Positions 8,635 through 17,006 of a stretch of 43,587 nt of DNA are shown here, in pieces (the stretch's first letter is position 1; every line of letters starts with the position of its first letter). The stretch spans positions 1-43,587 of the forward strand of contig JAUXZG010000224.1 of assembly GCA_030694005.1 (NCBI GenBank), read 5' to 3'. The stretch is from Desulfobaccales bacterium. Its GTDB lineage: Bacteria; Desulfobacterota; Desulfobaccia; Desulfobaccales; 0-14-0-80-60-11. A model generated the notes under the pieces. The model had not been told where the DNA came from and searched no databases. It saw nothing but the letters and a program-made list of their open reading frames with translations. Position numbers and translations under genes: made by a program.

Positions 8635-10536
8635 ATGCGACAAATTAGCACTGCCTTAAAACTGGATGAAAATCGGCTCGCTTCCCCGGCGGCCCTGGCG
8701 GCCTATCGGGAAAGCATCCTGGCCGAGAGGGATCCCAACCGGCCCATCATCATTGTCTGCCACGGCACCGGCTGTCTGGCGACCAATAGCCCGAAAGTCG
8801 CCGACACCCTGCGCCGGGCCATCGCCGCGGCCGGGCTCCAAGCTCAGGTGGTCCCGGAGATCAAGACTACCGGCTGTCACGGCTTTTGCTCCCGGGGCCC
8901 CTTGGTGATTTTCCACCCCACCGGCTTATTCTACCAAAGAGTTCAGCCGGAGGATGTCGAGGAAATCGTCCAGACAACCCTCCTGGAAGGGAAGCCGGTG
9001 GAGCGTCTGCTCTACGTAGATCCGAACACCGGGGAGCACATCGTGCACGATCACGATATCCCCTTTTACAAATATCAGCAGCGTCTGGTGCTGCGGAACA
9101 TTGGCAAGATCGACCCGGCTGACATCCGGGACACCATTGCTGCGGGCGGTTACCAGTCCCTGGCCAAGGTCCTGGCCGGCATGACCCCGGAGGAAGTCAT
9201 TGCTGTGGTGGAGACCTCGGGGTTGCGCGGCCGGGGCGGCGGCGGCTTCCTGGCCGGACGGAAATGGCGCCTGGCCGTGGAAAATGTTCGAAAGAGCCCC
9301 GGGCCGGTCTACGTAGTGGGCAATGGCGACGAAGGGGACCCCGGAGCCTTCATGGACCGGACTCTGATGGAGGGCGATCCCCATGCCGTCCTGGAGGGGA
9401 TGATCATCGGCGCCTATGCCCTGGGCGCCCAACAGGGCTACATTTACGTGCGACTCGAATACCCCCTGGCCGTCCGGCACCTCTCGGTAGCCATCGAGCA
9501 GGCCCGGGCCCTGGGACTCCTGGGTCAAAACATCCTGGGCACGGGCTTTGATTTCGATATCAAGATCAACCGGGGCGCGGGGGCCTTTGTCTGCGGCGAA
9601 GAGACCGCCCTGATCGCCTCGCTGGAAGGGCGGGTGGGGGAACCCAAAACCAGGCCGCCCTATCCGGCTGAAAAGGGACTCTGGAACCGGCCCACCATCA
9701 TTAACAACGTGGAGACCTGGGGAAACGTCCCCCAGATCATCGAAAAGGGGGCCGATTGGTTTGCCGGCATGGGGGTGCCCCACAGCACCGGCACCAAGAT
9801 CTTTTCCCTGGTGGGCAAGGTTAACAATGTGGGTTTGGTGGAAGTGCCCATGGGCATCACCCTGGGTCGCATCGTCGAAGAGATCGGCGGCGGGGTGCCG
9901 GGCCGAGACGAGTTCAAGGCCGTCCAGACCGGCGGTCCCTCTGGAGGTTGTATCCCCTGGGAACTCAAAGATACCCCCGTGGACTTTGACTCCTTGACCC
10001 GAGTTGGATCGATGATGGGGTCGGGGGGCATGATCGTCATGGATAAACGGGACTGCATGGTGGATGTGGCCAAGTATTTCCTGGAATTTCTCATGGATGA
10101 ATCCTGTGGCAAGTGCGTTCCCTGTCGGATGGGGCTCGAGCGGATGCATGCCATGTTGGGAGAGTTTACCATGGGCAAGGGGAGCCTGGAGGACCTGGAC
10201 GAGCTTCACTCTCTGGCCGAAGGGATAAAGGACGGCTCCCTTTGCGCCCTGGGGGGGACCGCTCCTAATCCGGTGCTTTCCACTATCCGTTACTTCCGGG
10301 ATGAATATGAAGCCCATATTCTCCACAAGACCTGTCCCGGCAAGGTTTGCCGGGAATTGATCACTTATGCCATCAACTCGGAACTCTGTAACGGCTGTAC
10401 CCTTTGCGCCCGAGAATGTCCGGCGGGGGCGATTACCGGGGTGAAAAAGAAACCTCACGAAATCAACAGCTCTCTGTGTATCAAATGTGGCGTCTGCTTC
10501 GAGGTCTGCAAACCCGAAGCGGTGGAAATCTTGTAA
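8635..10536 (+). CDS. NuoF-like FMN/NAD(H)-binding subunit with N- and C-terminal ferredoxin domains
   Basis: A 633-aa flavoprotein of the NuoF/HydB/HndC type. It is the NAD(H) entry point and, in bifurcating enzymes, carries the FMN. Residues 35-115 are a thioredoxin-like [2Fe-2S] domain (C42, C47, C81, C85). The NuoF core follows, with the glycine-rich GRGGGGFLAGRKW (about 199-211) for NADH and the FMN site GDEGDPGAFMDR. The SCGKCVPCR motif near residue 490 binds the N3-type [4Fe-4S] cluster. The C-terminal tail has two [4Fe-4S] motifs (CNGCTLCARECP, CIKCGVCFEVC), as in HydB/HndC but not in complex I NuoF. The start is preceded by GGGGTGAGG. It is followed 14 bp later by the NuoG-like gene. 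Confidence 0.94.
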   Translation: MRQISTALKLDENRLASPAALAAYRESILAERDPNRPIIIVCHGTGCLATNSPKVADTLRRAIAAAGLQAQVVPEIKTTGCHGFCSRGPLVIFHPTGLFYQRVQPEDVEEIVQTTLLEGKPVERLLYVDPNTGEHIVHDHDIPFYKYQQRLVLRNIGKIDPADIRDTIAAGGYQSLAKVLAGMTPEEVIAVVETSGLRGRGGGGFLAGRKWRLAVENVRKSPGPVYVVGNGDEGDPGAFMDRTLMEGDPHAVLEGMIIGAYALGAQQGYIYVRLEYPLAVRHLSVAIEQARALGLLGQNILGTGFDFDIKINRGAGAFVCGEETALIASLEGRVGEPKTRPPYPAEKGLWNRPTIINNVETWGNVPQIIEKGADWFAGMGVPHSTGTKIFSLVGKVNNVGLVEVPMGITLGRIVEEIGGGVPGRDEFKAVQTGGPSGGCIPWELKDTPVDFDSLTRVGSMMGSGGMIVMDKRDCMVDVAKYFLEFLMDESCGKCVPCRMGLERMHAMLGEFTMGKGSLEDLDELHSLAEGIKDGSLCALGGTAPNPVLSTIRYFRDEYEAHILHKTCPGKVCRELITYAINSELCNGCTLCARECPAGAITGVKKKPHEINSSLCIKCGVCFEVCKPEAVEIL

Positions 10537-10550
10537 GGGGAGGGCGGGGC

Positions 10551-11123
10551 ATGATCAGCTTCACTATTAACGACCGGGAAGTAACAGGCCAAGAAGGCTG
10601 GACCATCCTGGAGGTGGCCAAGTGGCACGGCATCGACATCCCCACCCTCTGCTACCATGGCGCCGTGGAACCGTATGGCGCCTGCCGGCTCTGCGTGGTA
10701 GAGGTGGATGATGGGCAGCAGCGGCGGTTGGTAGCCTCCTGTCTCCATCCCGTTCAAGAAGGGCTCAAGGTGCAGACCGACAGCGAGCGGGTGAAAAACG
10801 TGCGCCGCTGGATTTTGCAAATGATGGTGGATGAACATCCCGGCTCCCAGAGAATCAAGGAGCTGGCCAAGTCCTATGGCGTGAAGGAATCCAGGTTTAA
10901 GAGTGATCGCGTTGAAGATTTGTGTATTTTATGCGGTCTCTGCGTCCGGGCCTGCGATGAGGTGGTGGGCGCGCGGGCCATCTCCCTCGGCAACCGGGGA
11001 GTGCGCAAAGAGGTGGCCACCACCCATCGTCTTCCCAGCCCGGAATGTGTTGCCTGTGGGACCTGCCTCTATGTCTGTCCCACGGGCGCGATGGAACAAT
11101 TATTCGACCGGATCAGGGGTTGA
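10551..11123 (+). CDS. Short NuoG-like iron-sulfur subunit
   Basis: A 190-aa electron-wiring protein matching only the N-terminal part of NuoG/HoxU. A plant-type [2Fe-2S] motif (C34, C45, C48, C64) is followed by two [4Fe-4S] ferredoxin motifs (C125/C128/C131/C135 and C166/C169/C172/C176). Between them, NuoG relatives normally have a His-x3-Cys-x2-Cys-x5-Cys cluster. Here the HP of that motif survives (H96-P97) but none of the three cysteines does, so that cluster is absent. There is no molybdopterin or H-cluster domain, so the protein is not itself a formate dehydrogenase or hydrogenase. The ATG at 10551 follows AGGGGAGGG. The frame is open further upstream, but that part overlaps the nuoF-like gene. 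Confidence 0.88.
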   Translation: MISFTINDREVTGQEGWTILEVAKWHGIDIPTLCYHGAVEPYGACRLCVVEVDDGQQRRLVASCLHPVQEGLKVQTDSERVKNVRRWILQMMVDEHPGSQRIKELAKSYGVKESRFKSDRVEDLCILCGLCVRACDEVVGARAISLGNRGVRKEVATTHRLPSPECVACGTCLYVCPTGAMEQLFDRIRG

Positions 11124-11168
11124 CCCTGAAAAATCCTGGTCGCGGCAGGCGTGAATAAGGAGAAGGAC

Positions 11169-13595
11169 ATGAAGAACAACGAAGCCAAAATCGGCGTTTT
11201 CCTTTGCGAGTGCGGCGGAAAAATCAGCAGCCGCATAGACCTGCCGGCGGTGGGCGAATTGCTCAAGTATGAACCCTGGGCGCATCTGGAGATTTCCCCT
11301 TACCCTTGCCTGGCCCCCGGTCTGGAAGCCATGCAGGCGAAGGTGCAGGAAAAGGGGCTCAACCGGATCCTGGTGGGCGGCTGTTCTTCCCGAGTGATGA
11401 AAAAGAAGTTCGCCGCGGCCCTGGCGCCGGTGGGGATCCACGAGTACCAGGTGGAGATGGTTAACTTAAAGGACCACGTGGCTGCCGTCCACGAAGACTC
11501 TCCGCAAAAGCTGGCCCGCAAGGCCGCGGCCCTCCTGGCCGGGGGAATGGCCGGGCTTCGGCTCCTGGAGCCTTACGAACCCGTCTCGGTACCCTTTCAG
11601 GGGCCGGTCCTCATCATGGGCGGCGGCATCTCCGGTTTCGCGGCGGCCCGGGAACTGGCCCGCAAGGGGATGGAGAGCCGGCTCTTTTCCCCCGCCCGGG
11701 ATCCAGGCCAGGTCCTGGCACAACTCCCGCGAACTTTTCCCGGCAGCCAGCTTTTCTCTAAAGAACTGACAGAACTCCTCCGGGAAGTGTTCACCAGCCC
11801 CCTGGTCAAGGTTTTACCTGACCTGCCGGTGGAATATGTGGTGGGACACGTGGGCGATTATCGCCTGGGGTTGCGCCAATCCGACGGCACGGTGACCGAG
11901 GTGACCGGCTCGGCCTTGATCCTGGCCCTGGATCGGGAGTTCGTCCCCGGAGATTACGAATATATCGGGGGCGGCGAGCGGGTGTGCGATCTGCTGGAGA
12001 TGGAGGAACGCCTGGCCCAGGGCGAAATTGAGGCCGGCAAAGTGGTCTTCTGGGTGAACAGCCCGGAACACGGTAAAGCCGCCCAGCAGTTCAACGCAGT
12101 GGCCGCCTGGCGGAACAGCCTGGTGCTGGCCCGGAATCATCCCCGGGTAAAACCCACCGTGCTTTACCCGGCCAACATTACCCTGCCGCTCAGCGGCGCC
12201 GACCTGGCGGAGGCGCGGGGGTGCGGCATTGCCCTGCAGTCTTACGCCCCGGAGGTCCACCCCGTGGTCCAGTCCGGATACCTGACTTACTTCAGCCCTC
12301 AAGACCATCTGGAGCACGAACTGGAATGGGACAATCTGGTGGTCTCCATGGTGCCGGGAGAGCCGGCGGCCAAAACCCAGGAACTGCTCCGGTGGCTGCC
12401 CGTGTACTCGGAAAACGGGGGCCGGCTCAGAAAAACGCAACTGAAACTCAAGCCCGATCAGGTGGCCGATGAGACCATTTTTCTGACGGGATCAGCCGGC
12501 GAACTTAAGGACCTGAACGAAGTCTTGAGACAGGGCAAGAAGGCGGCCCAAGGGGTGTTGCACCTCCAGGAAAAGGCCAAGAGGGGCGCCCTGGTGAGCC
12601 CGGTGGTGGTCACCATCGACCAGGACCTCTGTGAAGGCTGCGGCCTCTGCACCGAAATCTGTCCCTGCGGTGGAGTGGAGCACGTCAAACCCGGCAGCGG
12701 CCCGGTGCCGCGCCACGCGGACAGCCACCTCTGCAGCGGCGGCGGCACCTGTGCGGCCACTTGCCCTTACGAAGCCGTCAAGATGCTCAATAATACCGCC
12801 CAGCAACTGGAGGCGCGCCTCAAGGCGGTGCTCTCCCGGATGCAGGAAAATGAGGCGCTGGGGTTCATTTGCAGTTGGGGCGGCCTGGGCGCCGCGGATC
12901 TGGCCGGAGTTAAGGGGCTTTCCTACCCCCGCGGGGTATATCTAATCCCGGTGAACTGCCTGGGTTCCATTGATCCCGCCATCTTTTCCATGGCCTTTGT
13001 GAACGGGGCGAACAGCATCCTCCTGGGCGGCTGTACGCCCACGGCCTCCTGCCACTATGTCTACGGGGTGGATCATTCCTGGGTTCGGGTCAATATCATG
13101 AAAAAGCTCCTCTCCCTGGCCGGTCTGGAGCGGAGACGGATCACCATGGGATATGTGGACGTCAACCAGCCGGAGGCCTTTGTGCGCATGGTGGAGTCCC
13201 ACCTGGACGGGATGCATAAATTGGCCCCCATTAACCGGGACGAAAAAACCAAGACCAAACTCTGGGCCATCCATGCTACGCTCCACCGTCCCCGGGTGCG
13301 CTGGGTTTTGGGGACGAGTTTGAGAAGGCCCACCGAGAAGGAGTTTCCCGGCGAGCAAGTCAACGCCGTAGATGCCGATGAGACCATGCTGGACGTGCTC
13401 CGGGAGGAGTTTCTGGCCTCCAGAATCCTCAAGGCCATCCATGACCAACCTCTCAACCCGCCACAAATTGCCCAAAGCATGGATGAGCCGGTGAAGACAA
13501 TTACCCCCATGTTGACTGATATGGCCAAGGAGGGTCGGGTTACCATTAAGAGCTGGGAAGGCGGCTATCCCCTCTATGCTACCGGTAAGCCGTGA
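11169..13595 (+). CDS. HdrA-MvhD fusion, flavin/iron-sulfur electron-transfer subunit
   Basis: An 808-aa protein. About 1-135 is the HdrA N-terminal Cys domain (CECGG at 13-17, PCLAPG, GGCSSRVMKKKF). About 145-470 is a thioredoxin-reductase-like FAD domain with GGGISGFAA (151-159). About 480-540 is a ferredoxin domain, and about 562-690 is MvhD-like (GADLAG-type region, NCLGSIDP, SCHYVYG). The last 100 residues look like a small winged helix. HdrA carries the bifurcating FAD of heterodisulfide reductase complexes, and MvhD links it to a partner. Ferredoxin motif 1 is complete (C488/491/494/498), but motif 2 reads CSGGGTC with Gly at 525 in place of Cys. In the MvhD part the usual CxWC reads CSWG. 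The ATG at 11169 has AAGGAGAAGG in front, so it is preferred over the GTG at 11151. No hdrB or hdrC follows. Confidence 0.88.
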   Translation: MKNNEAKIGVFLCECGGKISSRIDLPAVGELLKYEPWAHLEISPYPCLAPGLEAMQAKVQEKGLNRILVGGCSSRVMKKKFAAALAPVGIHEYQVEMVNLKDHVAAVHEDSPQKLARKAAALLAGGMAGLRLLEPYEPVSVPFQGPVLIMGGGISGFAAARELARKGMESRLFSPARDPGQVLAQLPRTFPGSQLFSKELTELLREVFTSPLVKVLPDLPVEYVVGHVGDYRLGLRQSDGTVTEVTGSALILALDREFVPGDYEYIGGGERVCDLLEMEERLAQGEIEAGKVVFWVNSPEHGKAAQQFNAVAAWRNSLVLARNHPRVKPTVLYPANITLPLSGADLAEARGCGIALQSYAPEVHPVVQSGYLTYFSPQDHLEHELEWDNLVVSMVPGEPAAKTQELLRWLPVYSENGGRLRKTQLKLKPDQVADETIFLTGSAGELKDLNEVLRQGKKAAQGVLHLQEKAKRGALVSPVVVTIDQDLCEGCGLCTEICPCGGVEHVKPGSGPVPRHADSHLCSGGGTCAATCPYEAVKMLNNTAQQLEARLKAVLSRMQENEALGFICSWGGLGAADLAGVKGLSYPRGVYLIPVNCLGSIDPAIFSMAFVNGANSILLGGCTPTASCHYVYGVDHSWVRVNIMKKLLSLAGLERRRITMGYVDVNQPEAFVRMVESHLDGMHKLAPINRDEKTKTKLWAIHATLHRPRVRWVLGTSLRRPTEKEFPGEQVNAVDADETMLDVLREEFLASRILKAIHDQPLNPPQIAQSMDEPVKTITPMLTDMAKEGRVTIKSWEGGYPLYATGKP

Positions 13596-13623
13596 TGATG
13601 GCGAGCAATACCGCAATAAATAT

Positions 13624-16146
13624 TCAAATTAACGACAGCCTCTCGTCGTAAATGAATTCCCGGGTATGCCTGGCAACCCTTTCCGGTTCCAGGTGAATCC
13701 TGGCGGTGCCGGTCTCCATGCCGGCCCGGGCCACCGCCTCGGCGACGGCCGGCGGCACCCTAAAATCCATAGCGCCCGGCAGGATATAACCGGGGCTCAA
13801 TTTATCGCCTACCAAATCGGCGATAGCGTGGGCCGCCGCCATATTCATGGCATCATTGATGGCTCTCGCCCGGATGTCCAGGGCGCCGCGAAAGATGCCG
13901 GGAAAGGCCAGACAGTTGTTCACTTGATTGGGGAAATCCGATCGGCCCGTGGCCACCACCGCCGCTCCGGCCATTTTCGCCTCGTCGGGGTGGATTTCCG
14001 GGTCAGGATTGGCCAGGGCAAAGACAATGGGGTCCTTAGCCATGGATTTCACCATTTTCTGGGTCAGCACGTTGGGCCCGGAGAGCCCGATAAAGACTTC
14101 CGCCCCCCTCAAGGCGTCCGCCAGGCTGCCCTTTTGCTTTTCAGCGTTGGTGATTTGCGCCAACTCTTTCTTGATGAAATTCATCCCCTTAAGACGCCCC
14201 TGGTAAATAACCCCGGTGGTATCGCAGATAATGATGTTTTGGGCGCCGGCCAGGAGCAAAAGTTTGGTCACGGCGATGGCGGACGCGCCGGCGCCGCTGA
14301 AGACAATCCTTACCTCTGCCAGTTTACGGTCCACGATCTTCAAGGCATTCATCAAGGCGGCCATGGCGACCACCGCAGTGCCGTGCTGATCGTCATGAAA
14401 TACCGGAATATCCAGGCGTTCGCCTAATTTTCGCTCAATTTCAAAACAACGGGGCGACGAGATATCCTCCAGGTTAATCCCGCCGAAGGCCGGAGAGATG
14501 TTTTCCACCAGTTTAACCACCAAATCGGTTTCCTGGGTACTGATGCAGATGGGAAAGGCTTCGACGCCCCCGAAGGTTTTAAACAGGACGGCTTTCCCCT
14601 CCATGACCGGCAGTGCCGCCCGGGGGCCGATATTCCCCAGGCCCAAAACCGCGCTGCCGTCGGTAACTATGGCCACCAGGTTATTTTTGCAGGTATAGTC
14701 ATAGGCCCCCATGGGGTCCTTAAGAATTTTCTGACAAACCTCGGCCACCGCCTCCGGGGAATAGAGCCGTTTATAAATGACTTCATCCTTGATGGGCACC
14801 TTGGTGTAAACCTGCACACACCCCTGATAGCGGCGATGCAGTTCCAGGGCTTCCTCGTTAAGGCTCATTTTGCCGTAATCCTGGCCTTCCGAGGGCAGCC
14901 AGGCCAGTTCTCCCTCGTAAATATATCTTTCCGTCCGCTCTTGAACTCTTTCCGGAGACATTTCTGCGGGAGTCAGTTGCGCCGCGCCGGTTTCCTGAGC
15001 CGCCTGGGCTACCGCTCTGGCCACCACCGGGGAGATTCTCCAGTCCATTTGCCGGGGAATAATATTGCTGGGAGACAATTCTTCTTCCGGAATCATGTCC
15101 GCCACGGCCCGGGCCGCGGCCAGGAACATCTCGATGTTGACCCTTTCCGCCCCCACATCCAGGCATCCCCGGAAAAATCCCGGAGTTACTAGAGATGAGC
15201 GTATCTGGTTTTCGCTGTCCGCCTGGCCGGTGGCCACCACTTTGGCGCCTCCGGCTTTGGCTTCGGCTTCGCTGATTTCCGGCTCCGGCAGAGCCAGGGC
15301 AAAGACGATGGGGTCTTTGGCCATACTGGCGACCATTTCCCCATTGACCAATCCTCCTGCGGACAGGCCGATAAAAACATCCGCGCCTTTTATGACCTCA
15401 GCCAGGCTGCCTCTGACGTCCCGGGGTTTAACCAGACGGGCGATTTCCGATTTGGCCCAATTCATTCCTACCAAGCGGTAAACGCGCAGCGCCCCATGCC
15501 GGTCGCAAAGGACAATATCTTCGATGCCCGCCACCAGCAGTCCTTTGGCCACCCCAATGCCGGCGGCGCCGGCGCCGTTGATGACTATCTTCACTTCGGT
15601 CAAGCTTTTCCCCACCACCTTGAGGGCGTTATATAGGGCAGCCAGCACAATTATGCCCGCGGCATGGTTTTCATGGTGCAGCACCGACACCCTCACCGCT
15701 TTCCTGATCCTGTTCTCAATAGTGAAGCATTTGGGGGCGGCAATACTTTCCAGACAAAATCCTCCAAAGGAAGGGGCGAGGGAACGGACAATTTCTACTA
15801 TCTCATCGGCATCTTGAGTCAGCAGCGCAATGGGCACGGCATCCACGTTGGCAAAAGTTTTATAGATAACCGACTTGGCTTCCAACTTGGGCAGGGCTGC
15901 TAAAGCCCCGATATTGCCAAATTCATAAACGCGACTGCCATCCGTGATCAGGGCAATGGAATTGCCCCGGCAGGTGTAGCGGTAGGAGGCGATGGGGTGC
16001 TTTTCGATCTCCCGGCAGACGGCCCCCACTCCGGGCGTGTAGATCCGACTCAACACGGACACATCCCTGATGGGCATCTTGCTTTTGATGCCAATTAAGC
16101 CGCGATAACGCCGCCGATAAGCTAAGGCGTCTGATTCGGTAACCAT
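13624..16146 (-). CDS. Tandem-duplicated malic enzyme (two fused malic enzyme units)
   Basis: An 840-aa protein made of two consecutive bacterial-type malic enzyme units (about 1-425 and 427-840), each close to the normal family length. Malic enzyme decarboxylates malate to pyruvate with NAD(P)+. The C-terminal unit keeps the core residues: LEDISSP (E560, D561), FHDDQHGTA (583-591), Lys518 in MEGKAVLFK, and NPDPEI. The N-terminal unit reads LESIAAP, LHHENHAAG and LPEPEI, so the metal-site Asp residues and an Asn are changed. It keeps YTPGV and a canonical GAGAAGIG nucleotide motif, whereas the C-terminal unit has YSPEA and GAGASA. The N-unit may be a regulatory or pseudo-enzyme domain. The ATG at 16146 fits the family N-terminus and has GAGG upstream. 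The frame is open to 16302. It converges on the HdrA gene with a 28-bp gap. Confidence 0.9.
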   Translation of the reverse strand: MVTESDALAYRRRYRGLIGIKSKMPIRDVSVLSRIYTPGVGAVCREIEKHPIASYRYTCRGNSIALITDGSRVYEFGNIGALAALPKLEAKSVIYKTFANVDAVPIALLTQDADEIVEIVRSLAPSFGGFCLESIAAPKCFTIENRIRKAVRVSVLHHENHAAGIIVLAALYNALKVVGKSLTEVKIVINGAGAAGIGVAKGLLVAGIEDIVLCDRHGALRVYRLVGMNWAKSEIARLVKPRDVRGSLAEVIKGADVFIGLSAGGLVNGEMVASMAKDPIVFALALPEPEISEAEAKAGGAKVVATGQADSENQIRSSLVTPGFFRGCLDVGAERVNIEMFLAAARAVADMIPEEELSPSNIIPRQMDWRISPVVARAVAQAAQETGAAQLTPAEMSPERVQERTERYIYEGELAWLPSEGQDYGKMSLNEEALELHRRYQGCVQVYTKVPIKDEVIYKRLYSPEAVAEVCQKILKDPMGAYDYTCKNNLVAIVTDGSAVLGLGNIGPRAALPVMEGKAVLFKTFGGVEAFPICISTQETDLVVKLVENISPAFGGINLEDISSPRCFEIERKLGERLDIPVFHDDQHGTAVVAMAALMNALKIVDRKLAEVRIVFSGAGASAIAVTKLLLLAGAQNIIICDTTGVIYQGRLKGMNFIKKELAQITNAEKQKGSLADALRGAEVFIGLSGPNVLTQKMVKSMAKDPIVFALANPDPEIHPDEAKMAGAAVVATGRSDFPNQVNNCLAFPGIFRGALDIRARAINDAMNMAAAHAIADLVGDKLSPGYILPGAMDFRVPPAVAEAVARAGMETGTARIHLEPERVARHTREFIYDERLSLI

Positions 16147-17006
16147 TTCTGCTATACCTCGAAAGGCTAAAGGTAGCTTATTTGTCTCCTGACTTGGCCC
16201 CGGGTCCAGGAAAATGATGGTCGCGTCGGAAAACCGGCCCGGACCCTGCTGGTTGAGGCGACCGTGGTCCTTACCCCACCTTACGCGGGTACCATTGACC
16301 ATCCCGTGACATTTTAAGGGTTCATGTAGGGCTTGAACCCTTTTGGATTAAGATATTAACCCTTTACTTTCTGGAATACAATCCTTCAGCTTCCGTCTCC
16401 AGGCATAACAGCCGAAATAAAGACGCCGTAAGGTTAAATTATGTTAATAGCCTGATGAACTTAAGTCTGGCCTGCAGAGCAGACTTCCCTCTTGACTCGG
16501 ACCTTCACCTGGGGGCATGTTTTTGTTTCTTCTATTTAGGCAGGTCTCCTTTTGGGCCCCCTCCCGAGCTTTGATAACCAAAATGAATATCAATTTCAAA
16601 ATATTATACTACTTGACCCCGCCGCCGGTGGCCTGATTCTCTTTCGTAGACGCCAATAAGCAAGGCGTCGGCCAATTCTGCTTGGCAAAATATTCAGCCT
16701 CATGAATCAGCGAGGTGAGCCTCTAATCCATGACCCGAGGAAAACCATGGGGATAAAACCCAGCGGCCTAGTTCTTGCTTAAATCATTAAAAATCTATAT
16801 AAGTTAACCTTAATGAAAATTAGATTTAGGCTCTTTAAGCGGGGATGGCAGATGGGGGGATCCCCACAAAATGATTGAGCCACCTACACGGTTCAGATAC
16901 ACTGTCAAGGCAATGGCTACCTTTCCCCTGGGGCGGCAGCTATCAGCGTGATGGCTTGCTTTTAGATGAGAATCCCTTAAGTAAAAGAATTGGCTAACGA
17001 GAGACT
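16147..17006. other. Long intergenic region with an inverted repeat
   Basis: No convincing gene. The first 156 bp (to 16302) are an open extension of the malic enzyme frame that I judge to be non-coding. A 9-bp inverted repeat (AAGGGTTCA/TGAACCCTT) lies at 16316-16342. An AT-rich patch at about 16571-16610 contains AAAATGAATATCAATTTCA, loosely like a Fur-type 7-1-7 repeat (about 10 of 14 positions), too weak to call. The malic enzyme and the divergent dehydrogenase gene must both have their promoters here. I could not fix either. Confidence 0.5.

Noticed and set aside
8926-10458. 510-codon open frame on the minus strand
   Set aside because: It lies entirely antisense to the nuoF-like gene, whose plus-strand product has clear FMN, NAD and cluster motifs. 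The antisense translation shows no domain and arises from GC-rich codon use.
16147-16302. 52-codon N-terminal extension of the malic enzyme
   Set aside because: It has no ribosome site of note and no match to the family N-terminus. The ATG at 16146 fits the expected start.
16571-16610. Fur-box-like sequence upstream of the malic enzyme
   Set aside because: About 10 of 14 positions of a 7-1-7 repeat in AT-rich DNA is within chance expectation.
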